Below, piece after piece: positions 52,412-64,000 of a stretch of DNA of 64,000 nucleotides (positions within the stretch are counted from its first letter, which is position 1; each line of letters begins with the position of its first letter). This DNA comes from Rhizophlyctis rosea. Lineage: Eukaryota; Chytridiomycota; Chytridiomycetes; Rhizophlyctidales; Rhizophlyctidaceae. The stretch covers positions 2,564-66,563 of the forward strand of contig JADGJC010000042.1 of the NCBI GenBank assembly GCA_027596075.1, written 5' to 3'. The position numbers and the translations under genes are program-made. The notes under the pieces were generated by a model. It was not told the origin of the DNA and searched no databases. It worked only from the letters and a program-made list of their open reading frames with translations.

Positions 52412-55400
52412 CTAACCCCTAGCAGCCTCCGTAACAACCTTCAACGCCTCCTTCAACGCATCATGACTCGGATGCCCTCCAAACGCCTCCTTCGTCCTCC
52501 CCATCAAAGTCCTCAAAACCATCCGAGCCTGATACGCCCAATCCTTACATACAACCACTTCCTCCCCTTCCCCACCATCCTCCATCCGCACAACCTGCTT
52601 CCTAGGCCCCAACTCCACCAACGCCTCACTCAAATCCAACGCCCCCTGCGCCGTCCGCTTAAACATCTCCTCGTCCTGATCCATACCAGGTTGGTGCAGC
52701 AAAACACGATACCGCTTTTGTTCGTACTCGAGCGCTTCGCGGAAATCGTTTTGCGAACGAGCGAAATCGGCGCAGACTTTGAAGATTCGCGGGGAGGAGG
52801 AGACGCGGGTGAGGATTTTGTCGAGGAGGTTGGCGGTTTTGGGTGCGAGTTTTGCGGCTGTTACCAAGAAAATAAGGACAACATTGCGTATGTCGCGATC
52901 ATATCTGTGCTGCACACGAACACCCCAACAAGACGCAGCAACCAACCAAACCACCCCACACACAAAACATACTCACCACTCTGATCCTTAGCATCCTTCG
53001 TCCCCCTAATAACAGCACCCACCAAAATCTCCAAAACCTCCTCATCAACAAGACTCCTCTCATCAGTCTTATCCCCCCTAATATCCAATACCCGATCCAT
53101 GGCCCGCATAGCCTCACTAAACTCTCCCAAATCCGTACTCGTAAACATATAATTCTCCCAAATCTTCGAGTTATCAAAGTGTTCTTTGATTGCTTCGCGG
53201 AGGGCGCGCCAGCCTTCGCGTCTGGAAGGGGGTTTGTGAGTTGTGGTGAAATGGGGAAGGGCAGATGTGAGGAATGAGGGGTGGAGAAAACACGTACTTT
53301 TGTCCCTGCTTGATGTAAACAGACGCCAAGTTCGTCCATGCCTCCCCGTTCTCGGCGTTGATGTGCGTCACGCGGCTGAAAGCACGGACGGCTTGGTCCC
53401 AGTCTTCGGCACGCATGGCTGCACAACCGAGGACGAACCAGGCGTTTTCGAAGAGAGGGTTGATGGCCAATGCTCGGTGGTAGCATTCGATAGATTTGAC
53501 CCACTGGATATTGATATCATGAGCAACGAAGAAGATCTCGACGACATGTGTCTGAGAGAAGAAACCAAAAACTCACCTCCCCCTTCCTGAAATAATACGC
53601 CCCCAAGGACCGCATAGCCCTCGCAAACCTCCCATCAGACAACTTCCAAGCCTTCTCATACAAACTCGGATCCTTCCTCAAATCCCCCAAAATACAATGC
53701 AACTTCGGACTCTCAGGCGTAACTTTCAACCTCTCCAGCACAACCTCCTCCGCCTTCTTCTCCTGCTCAAGCATCTGATAACAAGAAATAACATTCTCCC
53801 AAAGCTCCAACCGCTCAAAAATCTCCAGCGCCGACCGCGTAACGCCGAGGGAGACGAAGCGCTCGCCGAGTTCGCCTTCGAGTTCCCATTTGGGGGGTAG
53901 CATGATGGAGAAGAAGTGGTGCATTCGTTCCGAGACAGGGGAGTCGGTGAGGGGGAATTGATCGACGAGGGCTTGGAGTTGGAGGGCGGCGCGTTCGACG
54001 GTGCGGGATTTGGCGCCTTCGATGCGGGTGCGGAGGAGGAGGGCCATGGTGTGGACCATCCAGTTGTTGGCGTTTTCTAGGACGCGCTAATGACAGGGTA
54101 TGTTGGTGCTTGCCCGAAACTCTCCTTCCAGTTCTCAGTCACATACCCGAATGTAAGGCAGCATTTCCTCGGCTGTTAGTCCGTGCATGGGGTTGACGTT
54201 CTTCACGTTCAGACTGCACAACACCGGAATCAGTAAAGAACGAAAAATATGATCTCTCCATGATCACATACCAGAAAGCAAGCAAAATACACTGATCGAT
54301 AACCTTCAAGTTCCCCTGCTTGCTGGGATCCTGTCCATCCTGCGTCTTTTCCGTAAACGCAACAGTCTCCAATAACGTATCGTCATTCAGGTCCAAAGTC
54401 TTGGGGGCTGTTCCCGCCACTTCCTCCGCAACCTCAGTCGCAGCATCATCGGTGGAACTCTCAGCCATGACGACGAGCTGGGCAACGTCAAACGTTTGGA
54501 ATTTCGTTCGCTTGCCCATGGCGCCGGTCATGGACCATTTGAAGTCGCTTGATTTTGTAGCGGATTCAAAATGTGACTGGAAAAAGCAAGTTCGTTAAGA
54601 TCGCATTTGATTTGATTGGCCCATGGAGACCACATCTACCCACCAAAGCCTTCACGTCCTGGCTGTAATAATGTTCCATCAGACCGCATTCGATGTTGAA
54701 GCGTGTATGAAGCTCTCTGCGCAAATAGATGAGTTCCTTGTCATTGGAAAATGATCATTTCAACAATCCGAATGATGCCCACTGCTTACTTTGTAGCGGC
54801 AGTGAGGTCAGGCAATTTGGCTCGTGTTTCGGCTATGGCGTCCGTGATATTGTCCTGCAATGTCGCAGCAGGATTGTCCAGTATGCGTTGTTGAACGAAA
54901 AGACATCTATATCTCCACCATTGTGCGGACTGGGCGGCCGTCAGTTCAGGAAAGAGTTGCGGACTATGCTAGATCAATGCTAGATCAATTCGCTATTGAC
55001 CGTACCTTGAGATCTCCCAGCTTATCCACATTCTCCACCAAAATTGCACGCGCAAGTTGTAGGAATACTGGCTTCGGTGTTAGAGAGTAAACCTCTTCGC
55101 CATCTTCCATCAAAGCTTCTGATGCGGTCTTCTTCAATGTTGCTGCCTGGGTTTTCCGATCATTTCAGCGGGCTTGTCTCAAGGATAGAGTACGACAATT
55201 GACCTACGAACATTGTCTTTACATGAAGCTGGCAGAACATCCTCTGCGTCAATGTCCAATAGCGGGCCCGTCCATCCACTTTGTAGAAAAGCGTAAAGAC
55301 ATGCGATACCGATACATAGCACATTAAATTGAGTTTCGGAAGCCAGCGTCGATGATAGGTGTTTAGTGAATGAATTTGTGACGTGTTGTGTGATATCTGC

Positions 55401-55625
55401 GAGCGTATTCTACAATCAGTATCAGCCCGTCATGAACACAACAGCAACCTGAAGTCATTTACCAGATGCAGACAGGTTGTCTTCGTCCTTTCCCAAAACT
55501 GTTCGCGCGATGTCCGACCTCAAAATTTCTGCGTATTGACCGTCCACAAGGAGATCAGCCAGAGCCACTCCACACTTCTTGCCCAGTATGACGTCCCACT
55601 CCCAGCCTTCTATTGTCTTCATCAT
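52412..55625 (-). CDS. TTC27: TTC27/Emw1-type tetratricopeptide repeat protein
   Basis: Tetratricopeptide-repeat protein conserved from yeast to humans. The start at 55625 gives MMKTIEGWEWDVILGKKCGV. Hallmarks in order: TGAMGKRTKFQ, LDLNDDTLLETV, RTVERAALQLQALVDQFP, TRSALEIFERLELWENVISC, PKLHCILGDLRKD, INPLFENAWFVLGCAAMRAE, AEDWDQAVRAFSRV, NAENGEAWTNLASVYIK and WENYMFTSTDLGEFSEAM. The matching human segments share spacing (for example TGALGKRTRFQ and NLELNDDTI). At least eight introns. It ends at TAG 52412. The 5' exons (54,540-55,570) are short and only partly traced. Two late exons show the strongest C-to-G codon switch in the window (53517-54059 and 52412-52860). Confidence 0.92.
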
Positions 55626-56613
55626 TTTGGTTTGGTGTTCTCAGAATGAAGTGTGGGAAATGGGTCAAAGAATCTAAAAATATCCTCGAGAGTCGAGACC
55701 TGCAAGTGTGGGAAAGTTTCGCAGTCCAAAAAATTCGGGTGGTGGTGCAACAGAAGGTGACACCAACCGGCATCCGTCATTTCAAAAGGTCCGATTGATT
55801 CGGACAGGTCTCGTTGTGCAACCGTTTGTACCAGCCACGCCCAAAGTTGTGTTTGTAAACAAAACACAAAACTCTCCTGGAATTGGTGGTGGTGGTGGGA
55901 GTCGTTTGGCGGTTTGGCGCGGTCGTTGGTGCAACACCACCCCCTGTGGATGCGCAGCTTCTATCCATATGGAGAAGGGGGCTTAGTGCTGTTCGTCATC
56001 ACCCGAAGCCACGGTTGTGACAACCAGGTGGGTTGTCTCCGCTGGATCATTTTGGTGGTGTGTCGATCTTCATTTCCAAAACCGCCACAGTCAATAACGA
56101 TGCCTAATCGGGCTTGGCGTGCTTTCTTGGTTCAACGTATCCTGCGCTCCTGTCTCATCGGTGCTCTTCGGCCGCGGAACGCGCGAGACTTTTCGGGCCC
56201 CGGCGGCCGAATCGCTGCCTTCGGGTCGTTTGGTCGGTTTGTGGTGTGCAAAGTGAACAGACGGAATTGTGGGTTAGATCTGACTTGGGTGTAGACACAT
56301 GAGAAAAAGAAATCGATTGCGATCAGTTTGACAGGTTGGTTTGCTGCTGGCCGACTTGCGAGTGGTTCGACCACTTTCTCTTTCTTTCAACCATCTCCAA
56401 CTTCCATATCTTCATCTTGAGTCTCGGCCCCGTATCCATTTCGTCCGTGATCACGCTAGCAACTTTTAACGGACGTCAGGCAGATCATAGGTCCTTCAGA
56501 TAACATATTTATATTTGACCCCTCGACATTCGCGTTGGCAGACCTGTGCCCCTGTGCGCCATATACCCCATTTCACCGGCATTTTTTCATTGTTATTCAT
56601 ACCCGTCAAAACC
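55626..56613. other. Divergent intergenic region
   Basis: About 1 kb between the TTC27 start and the disordered-protein start, probably both promoters. It contains GGT/CCA-rich patches near 55,880-55,940 and a short dyad, GTGGTTCGACCAC, at about 56,350. No gene or RNA recognised. Confidence 0.45.
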
Positions 56614-58670
56614 ATGTCCTTCAAATATCTCGTCAATGCTTTCCAGAAAGCCATTACTCCTCAACGTACCACCGCAACCGTCGAATATCAGAAGCCTCCA
56701 TACAAACGTGACAGCAATACCGCAAAGTCGAAGACGGACTCTGCATATGGCAGCGCATACGGGAGTTTGACGTCTAGTGGTGCGCGGCGTTCGCAGTCAG
56801 ATGTCAGCCGGGCCACAGATCCAATATCAGCCGTTGGTGGAGAACATGATGCAACCGGCGTGGAGCACATCATGGATAGATCTGGCACAGCAATGGTACA
56901 GCAACGCGCGTCCGGCGGTGGTTGGCGATCATCAACCGGGCAACTTCAGCGGGATATGGGGGAAGCACGGGATTCTAGGGTGGACAGTCTTCCGGCGTCA
57001 CTTTCCGGCGGGGATGAGCTGAGCAGAACGGCAGCGATGGTGGAAGCTGGGTTTGGCGGGGATTCCATGCCGGAGGAGAGTGAGGAGGAAGCGGAGGACC
57101 CGACAGCGCCAAAATCTGTCGTTAGCAGCTCATCTTCGGTGGTCACTTTCATCGTCAATGAGGAAGCAGACCAACCATCCATCAAAACCTCTATACATAC
57201 CCGTCAGTCTTCGGACACTGTTATATCCACACCCAGAAACCCAGCATTTGCACCCTCAGCCAGCCCACGACCGACATCTCCAACATCCTTCGCCCGTACC
57301 ACCGCGCCCTTGAAATTACACGATGATGACACCGACTCCCTATTTTCGATTTCCGCCAGCGTCTCACCACGAACCCATGAACCTATCAGAAAGAGCATAT
57401 CGTTCGATACCGCCATGCGAGAGCTTGAACCACCAAAACGAGGGAAACGAAACAGATTCAGCGGCGACTTCGACCGTAGCGAGCTCGACCTCAGTCAATA
57501 CGCTCTTCCAGAAAGGGGCAACCCAGGGAACACAATGGTGACAAAGGCTGTCGCATGGGCCAAACGCGTCTTTGTCAAACAACCAACATTCGACGACTAT
57601 CCACCCGCATCACCCGACAAAGGCTCCTTCCCTTCTCTATCCCGCCGTTTCAACAACTTCTCCGCCGACAACCTAACACCCAAACAGCTTAAGAAGTCAA
57701 TAGAGCCCACCACACGTATCCGCGACCGCAGTTCCTCGTCACCAGCATTCTGGCACAAAAAGAAAGGTCAAAGCCCATACTTCGGTCTTCGTTCATCTCC
57801 ATCCCTTTCCAATCTCGCCCACTTCCTCCAACCATCATCCTCAACTCCACCCACACCACCCATACCTCCTCAAACCCGTCGCTCAATCTCCGTGGACCAC
57901 ATGCAACGGGCATTCCACGACACCACACCCAAGGACCCCCACCACCAAACCCCGCCCATCCCCCCACCCCGCCGCCAATCCGACCGCCTCCGCGCAACAT
58001 CCGCGCCCGTCCCACCACCAACCGGCATAGCCCGCAGCACCACCCCGCCACCCCCCCTCCCAACCCGCGCCCCCTCCCGCACGACCCCAACCCGCCCCCC
58101 ACCCCCCCCCGCCGACCGCCGCCCCCGCCCCGCCACCTACGCCCCCGCCCCCCGCCCGCCGCCTCCAGCCACCACACCCACCCCCCACCGACGCGCGACC
58201 CCCCACCCCCACACCCCCCCCCCCCNNNNNNNNNNGCCATAAAACACCTCTACACAGAAATGTGCGTAATCCAAATATACATAGACCAAATCGCGCGGGA
58301 ATATAGCGCTTGGACACTTAAACGCACCACTTCCAAGGCCTCCGCCTCGGGAACTGAAATCCACACCGATGGTGGCGTCAACGGTCGTCGATACATTCGA
58401 ACAACACCTCATGAAAGTAATACCTCCCTTGGGTATTATCGGGACTCGTACGACTCGTATGGTGGGGGGGACGAGGATACGGCTGTGGAGGAGGAGGATG
58501 CGTTTGGGAGGTTGGTTGAGCGGAGAGGAGGGAGGATTGGTCCGGGGAAGGGGAGGAGAGGGTCGGTGGATACGGCGTTGACGGGGGGGAGGAGTGATGT
58601 GAATGGATTTAGTGGGAGTGATGTTGCGGCGGCGTTTACTTATGTTGAGGGTGGGGGTTTAAGGGATTAG
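56614..58670 (+). CDS. Large disordered Ser/Pro-rich protein, interrupted by an assembly gap
   Basis: From ATG 56614 (MSFKYLVNAFQKAITPQ) one long exon runs to the gap at 58226. After a short ordered N-terminus the sequence is low complexity: Ser/Thr-rich, acidic patches (EESEEEAEDP), a possibly folded segment around LELSQYALPERG-like residues and VTKAVAWAKRVF, then increasingly Pro-rich, with PPPPLPTR-type runs that could bind SH3, WW or EVH1 domains. After the gap the frame differs; HLYTEMCVIQIYIDQIARE and YSAWTLKR lead to a Gly/Asp-rich tail ending at TAG 58670. The gap is ten Ns of unknown true length. An intron acceptor (ctacacag at about 58,256) just after it is also possible. No characterised family recognised. 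Confidence 0.65.
58226..58235. other. Assembly gap (10 N)
   Basis: Ten unresolved bases immediately after a run of C residues inside Pro codons. The homopolymer and GC richness probably defeated sequencing. Coding frame cannot be carried across it. Confidence 0.95.
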
Positions 58671-59562
58671 GGATTAGGGTAACGACATGAGGAACAGGTG
58701 GCGGTGTATTGTAGTGATAGAGCATGATATTAGGATAGATGTACATAGTGCTTCGTTGCATGAATTTGCGTTGAGGGATCGTGCAGAGCGTAAAGATGGA
58801 ACAAAGGCCCGTGTTGATCGCGATGCTTTTCGCTCCATCGTCCTCGTACGGGATTCAGGGCATCGGCTAGGGGATACATACCACTGGATTTGGAATGGGG
58901 AGCAAATTGTAAAGTAGCAGCGTTGTAAGTCCGCCCAAAAGTCTTTAGGCTATCATATTTACCCAAAATGTAACAGTAGTTGAGTAACCTAGATGGACCT
59001 AGGCTCGTATTCGCAATCTTTGTGGCTAATAATGAACGGAAGTTGCACAAACGCAATTGATATCTGGAAGTTGTAATGCGCAGTGCCTGATCTGTCTGAC
59101 TGTCTTGATATGCAGACGGGGCAATGTGTATGTCTTCATGGCGTATTGACGGATGGGGTACCCGGGAGATTTTGCATGAACGCGAATCGCGAGAACAGAC
59201 AAGATTGTCAATGACTGGCAGACATCTAGTATACATACATCAAAACATGTAGAACATATGCTTACCTCATGAGTCATGATAGGAAAAAGTCCACCGCCCA
59301 TGTTAAAGTCCAAAAGATTACCTATGGATGTCAAGGACGGCACGATGCCAACTATTAAACTCTCATTGACTTCATTGGCCAGTTTCGCAACATGCCCCAC
59401 AACCTAAAAAGTGCATCATGCAATACATATTATTACAAACTTTTACAGCATCTCGTTCATTCTACACAATCTTTGAAGCCACACACACACTAACATCCTA
59501 TTCTCTATCATGCTCCAACCAGTCCAATGACGAACAGCTGACCTTCAGACTTAAAGAAATCC
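58671..59562. other. Convergent intergenic region
   Basis: About 0.9 kb between two converging gene ends. A minus-strand frame at 58730-59236 and shorter frames exist but show no domain, consistent codon use or splice structure. It is probably 3' untranslated DNA. Confidence 0.45.
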
Positions 59563-61433
59563 CTATTTACCAAGCAACTCGTGTAACTCCCGCTCTGCTT
59601 CGTCCATCCTTCGTTTGAGCCTCGACGATGATGACTCCGGGACGTAATCTGCAAGAACCCTTCTATCCGCTCCACCCTCGATAAGCATTTCCACCACCTT
59701 TGTCTTTCCCTCATCCGCCGCCTTCTTTAGCGCCATGTGATCCTCAGCCCTCGGATCCGCCCCAGCATCAAGCAGTAATTTGACATCATCGCAATATCCT
59801 GTCTTTGCAGCTAGCTGTAGTGCTACATCTAAAATCTCCTGTTTGTTATCCATGCGCCCTACGTGTGCTATTACGGATGGAAATACCCTGTCATCGCCGA
59901 GAGCCCAATGAAGGGCGGTTCCACGTTTTCCCCTACAAGAACTACAGAGATGGACAGCCGCGCCGGCTGAGAGGAGTATGCCAACAATTTCGTAAAGTGA
60001 CTCCATGTCGTCGCGTTCGTCCCAGCATATGTTGCGGATGGCACGTTGGAGGATGTTTTCGCACCTGTGCCTGTCGACTGAATCTTTAAGATGGATGGTT
60101 GCTCCACAGTCAAGCATGAGTTGCACTATGTGAGGGTGCCCGCCATCAATTGCACCTGAGTGTGGATCGTAGTCGTATATCCCTTCTACTGGGTCCCGCT
60201 CGTCAACGTCCCATAAAAGTCCCATGTCCGGATCCGCTCCATGATCCAACAATCTGCGCGTTAAGTCAATGTTCCCAACATAAGCAACTCCCGCTAAAGC
60301 CTTATCAATATCCCATCCCAGACGTTCCCGTTCCGCTCTAGTTTTGGAAAGACCTAAATCCAATAACATCTGCAGAGTCTCCGAATGCTTCCCGTACAGT
60401 GCCCCTTGAACACCGTCAAAAGGGTCGCCACCAGCATCTAAAAACCATCGCACAACCTCCTTGTCCACACTCTTCGCCGCGGTTCCCATAATGCTCCATC
60501 CATATTTATATTCCTCCTCCCTCAAGTCCGGCCCAGCATCCAACAATACCCGCACCATCTCCCTGCGCTCCGCCTCATCACCGTACTCTGCCGCATAGAC
60601 CAACCCGTGTATCGCATCCGCACCAGCGTCCAGTAGCAAGTGCACAATGTCCATCTCGCCCTCCTGCACAGCTACTTGTATAGCATTTCGTTCCCAAATG
60701 TGCCCAATTTCTAGATTTGCCCGGCATCAACTAACGCCCTGACAACATCAATATACCCGGCTCTAATAGCGTCTGCCACAGTTTCATCACGACCCCAGAA
60801 CTCGTTCTCTTGCAACTTCTCCTTCCTATCTGCCTTTAGCGCCGCGCGGACTAGAACGGGTCTATTGTACTTGGCGGACATTCTGAGGAGAGACGCCTTT
60901 CGGCTTCTGGACATATCCAGAAGCAGGTGTTCGAGGACGTCAAAGTAAAGGTTCTGGCAAGCCCTCTCGTCTTTTGCAGAGAATTTGGAGTTTTAAAACC
61001 GGTTCCGATGCGGAAATTGCAAATTGCGCATTGCCCATCTGATTGTACGCTTATTTGGGTGGTGAAACAATCGGTAGCATCCCTCGCCAAGAACGAGGTC
61101 CCTTTTAGAAATGAACACACGCAGGAGTTTGCAGCTGTTTCGGAGTCGCCGAGCAGCTATAGGGTGTGCGCGACGGACTATGTAGGGGTAAATTTCGTCC
61201 GGAAGTATGGGCAAGTCTCTGATTCGCTCGGAGTTTGGTAGAGAAAGGGCACTATTGTCGACGACGGTCGGAGGGTTTGGTGGAGGCACTCGGCGATTCT
61301 CTTCGGCCGAATGAGTATATCGAGTCGTCTGAAGACGAGGCGGCCCCTTCATCCGAGTCTGTATCCGAATCGTCAACAGCGAATATGTAGATTGATCTGA
61401 TTCTGAGTCATTGTCGTTGAAAGGGGCGGACAT
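59563..61433 (-). pseudogene. Ankyrin-repeat protein with F-box-like N-terminus, two lesions
   Basis: The N-terminus from ATG 61433 (MSAPFNDNDSESDQS) leads to an F-box-like segment, LPDEIYPYIVRRAHPIAARR then LRNSCKLLRVFISKRD. It reads to HRNRF and meets TAA at 60993-60995. The same frame continues without a gap (ACQNLYFDVLEHLLLDM, KYNRPVLVRAALKA, DVVRALVDAG). At GGGCAAATCTAG near 60,715-60,722 the frame is lost: a fourth G would give DAGANLEIG and connect to WERNAIQVAVQEGEMD, where a long intact frame runs to 59563. That part holds several ankyrin repeats (IVHLLLDAGADA, LTRRLLDHGADPD, DDVKLLLDAGADPR, KVVEMLIEGGADR). Either a pseudogene of an expanded F-box/ankyrin family or a gene carrying two sequence errors. 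Confidence 0.75.
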
Positions 61434-61773
61434 CCTTCAGTATCCCTCAGAAAGGAAAGTGCGGAATCGTTAAGATTAATGAGAGTCTCAAGGAGGAATT
61501 TGTATCCGATTCCTTCTCAAAAAGAGATTACGTAAGCTCACTCACAAGTTTATTTACATCAACAGGTCCCGAAATGCTGCCCATAACCCTGCTAGTAGCC
61601 GCAATTTTCGCTCGCATTATATGTACATTTCTACTTTGTCAACATGTGGGTGCACACTGTCAACTAGTGCTGTTGATCAAACCTCTTGGCAACCCAATCA
61701 TCTAGGTACAATCCTACCTAATAGCATACCGGATCTATCCTTCTACCTGATTGATTGCAACACATGCCGACAT

Positions 61774-63500
61774 CTATATATCATTGGCCTCCTCCGTACC
61801 ACCTTCACTGGCAGGTCCAGTACCCGTCCCATTCCCAATCAAACCCTTTTCCCTGACCCTCTTGACCCTCTGTTCAATGAAACTTCTTGACTCATGTACC
61901 CAAACACTAAGCCCTCTGATCCCAGTATCCGCCAATGCTTGTTCAGCCCATGCCGTAGCGGAAACGGTCGTCGCTCTGATCCGGTCACCCGTCCCATAGA
62001 TCGCTATCAAATGCTCCGAGAACCGTTTGGGTCGTGACTTAGGTGGAATCAGTACGCGCTGCGAAGATGAATTGGACGGAGAGTCGGAGGGAGGAAGCCC
62101 AAAAACAGTTCTAAATCGCTCAGATGGGTCATCAGGGATGATGTTGATCAACACTCCTGGCACACGCTCCACCCCTTTCTCTGCTTCCTCGTGTTCAGCA
62201 TTCTCCCCATCCCCAGTTCTATTTCGCCTGACCCCAAGCCCAAACCGTTCCAAATCTCCATCTACAAACAATCCCCTAGCACGACGAAGCTCCCTCGGTC
62301 CGGCGACAACAAACGCCACAGTAAACAATTTAGCTACCGCCGATTGTGTCGCGACAAGCTTCCGTCCGGCAAAGATCTCCAACAGGAGAGGGAGAAGGGG
62401 CTTCCTCCGTTCCTGGTCGGCTTGCAGTCGCAGTGCGTCATTGTCAAGCGCTCGTAGGACAGGTTGGCTTTTGTTTGGTTTTGGAGTGTGGGGCATGCGG
62501 GAGGTTTCGTAATCAAAGGCAACGTCGGGGATGGAGTGGAAATGGTGGGTGAAGTCGGATGCTAGTACAACAAGGGTGGACGTATCTAGGTTGATCGTAT
62601 CTGATAGAGGAATCGATGATGCGGGTTGTCGGAGTGGGTTATCTGATTTTATTTCATTTGCCGCCAATTGTGATTTGCCATTGTCGTGGCCCTCCCCACC
62701 AGTCACTTGATCCTGGCAATTCGTTTCCACCTCAACACCCAAAGCGTTCAACATTCGAGCTAGTTTATCATCAACATCACTCAAAAACTTCATTACGATT
62801 GTCGGCGTCTCGTAATGAATCGGGTTCTCCTTAGCTGCAACTAACAGTGCTTTGGCTTGCTTGATCAATGGCAATACCAACATAGAGCTCCCGTCATCCC
62901 CCGGCTCGCCCCCCGATTCCGAATCCTCGTAATCACTATCGTCATCCTCTGGCTCTGAATCATCAATCAAATCGTTTGCAACGCCTGTCATGGCTGAAGC
63001 CTTTACTTTCACCCATCGCCGTCCCCCATCAGCTATGATGTCTACACGAATTGGCTGCCGGTACTGTGGAAGGCGAAAATTCTTGTAGATGTCCGTGACG
63101 CCCCGTTCCTTAAGCAGCAGGTTAAACACTGTGGTGAGGTATGGTATATTTGTCCCTCGAACGTGAGCGGGTTTTATGGTGGTGGGGTTTGCTATTATCT
63201 TTTTGCGGTGTGAGCATACGCATGGTATATATCGCATCGCGCTCAACCTACCTTTCCGAGAAAGCGGTCTTCTGATAGAACCAGATTCCGAAACTTTGTC
63301 AAACCATTGAGAGGTTCGGCGCGCTTCTTCTTGGGTAGCTTCTTTCCCGCTGGTATGTCGGCTTGGCCGGGGAACCCGTTGGCCAGAAGGGCGTCTATCC
63401 TGCCTAAGAGACTGGCACTATCCGCGCGAAGGAGCTTCGCCTTTTCAAGCAGCACAACGGGTTCGTCCTGTTCAACTTGCTCTTCGTGTTCGTGTGTCAT
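61774..63500 (-). CDS. UPF0415/C7orf25-like protein (DUF1308)
   Basis: Conserved eukaryotic protein of unknown function, about 540 residues here. Exon 1 from ATG 63500 (MTHEHEEQVEQDEPVVL) is helical and ends FLGKV-like at an intron donor (gtaggt near 63,250). The second exon begins IIANPTTIKPAHVRGTNIPY. Family blocks are VDIIADGGRRWVKVKA, HYETPTIVMKFL, INLDTSTLVVLASDF, VLINIIPDDPSERF and HLIAIYGTGDRIRATT, ending with WVHESRSFIEQR. These match the human C7orf25 order (VDVVANGGHTWVKA, NLDITTLITYVS, IFGTGDTLKA). An acidic insert (EPEDDDSDYEDSESG) is local. The Asp-rich C-terminal half has been likened to PIN-type nuclease folds; I infer nothing firmer. Confidence 0.92.
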
Positions 63501-63766
63501 TGTGTTTTACTATTATTTGACTATTGTTGGTGAAGGAAGCGGATTTTGAAGATGGAATTTTGGTGGGGAAGTGGGTTGTGCCAACCATCCAGTCACTCCA
63601 AAGGAAGTCAGGTCCAGGCTGCGGAATGGCTTGGCAAGGGGGGCGCCACCAACTGCTGCGCTCAAACAGTCAAACTCTCTCCTCCCACAGCTTCTTCCTT
63701 TCCCTCCATCTTCTTCCAAACATTAGCTTTGTTACTTCTACAGTTTGCTCAAAAGACGGACAGGAA

Positions 63767-64000
63767 ATGGCAAACGTACGTTTTGCAGTGGTGTGCGCGA
63801 GCAACCAAAACAGGAGCATGGAGGCTCACAACGTGCTGATGTGAGCAAAACGTTGCTCCTCGTCCCGGAGTTTGCGCACCTGACTGACGAACACAGGCAG
63901 AACGGGTTTGTCGTATCATCATACGGAACAGGAAGCGCTGTTCGGCTTCCAGGACCCACGATAGACAACCCCAATGTGTACGCGTTTGGGACACCCTACG
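63767..64000 (+). CDS. SSU72: SSU72 RNA polymerase II CTD phosphatase (5' part)
   Basis: Phosphatase for Ser5/Ser7 of the RNA polymerase II C-terminal repeat, acting with the cleavage and polyadenylation factor. From ATG 63767: [20 protein letters not shown]. The catalytic loop is CASNQNRS (Cx5RS) with nucleophile Cys and its Arg. An intron (gtgagc to acag, about 60 bases) splits HNVLM and leads to [20 protein letters not shown], then [11 protein letters not shown] at the window edge. This is a near-perfect match to the conserved N-terminus. The gene continues beyond the window. Transcribed divergently from the C7orf25-like gene, with 266 bp between their start codons. Confidence 0.96.

Noticed and set aside
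58730..59236. 168-codon minus-strand frame
   Set aside because: No recognisable domain, random-looking composition, and located between convergent gene ends.

Overview
This window looks like nuclear DNA of a zoosporic early-diverging fungus, most likely a chytrid (Chytridiomycota). Genes are compact and alternate strands. Introns are short (about 50-100 bp), GT-AG and numerous. One gene encodes the flagellar dynein regulatory complex subunit DRC1, which a fungus keeps only if it makes motile zoospores. Another encodes a CAMSAP/Patronin-like microtubule minus-end protein, a family usually linked with animals.

Layout. 1-6 kb: a Gi-type G-alpha gene running off the left edge, a DUF1294 membrane protein and a conserved protein of unknown function. 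6-10 kb: gene-poor DNA, a small ORF behind a TATA box, and an F-box gene carrying an in-frame stop. 10-21 kb: CAMSAP-like gene, thioredoxin reductase, RNA polymerase subunit RPB10 and ribosome-biogenesis factor MPP10. 22-31 kb: a damaged kelch membrane protein gene, DRC1 and an F-box gene with a Cys-rich finger. 31-39 kb: an unrecognised coiled-coil protein and a protein tyrosine phosphatase. 39-48 kb: accessory region with a second copy of the 8-kb F-box gene, orphan genes, tRNA-Glu, tRNA-derived repeats and a tandem duplication. 48-56 kb: MED22, a RING-variant E3 ligase, a GET2-like ER receptor and TTC27. 56-64 kb: a long disordered protein interrupted by an assembly gap, a broken ankyrin gene, a C7orf25/UPF0415 protein, and the 5' end of SSU72.

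Two patterns stand out. First, housekeeping genes are intact once their introns are resolved, whereas the kelch gene, the F-box pair and the ankyrin gene carry nonsense codons, indels or an internal deletion, as expected of turnover in expanded families. Second, many long exons start with C-ending codons and end with G/T-ending codons, and the pattern resets at the next exon, giving a sawtooth in strand composition that no annotated feature explains.

Gene models were built by eye from reading frames, splice signals and remembered protein families. Splice sites and starts are inferences unless stated otherwise.
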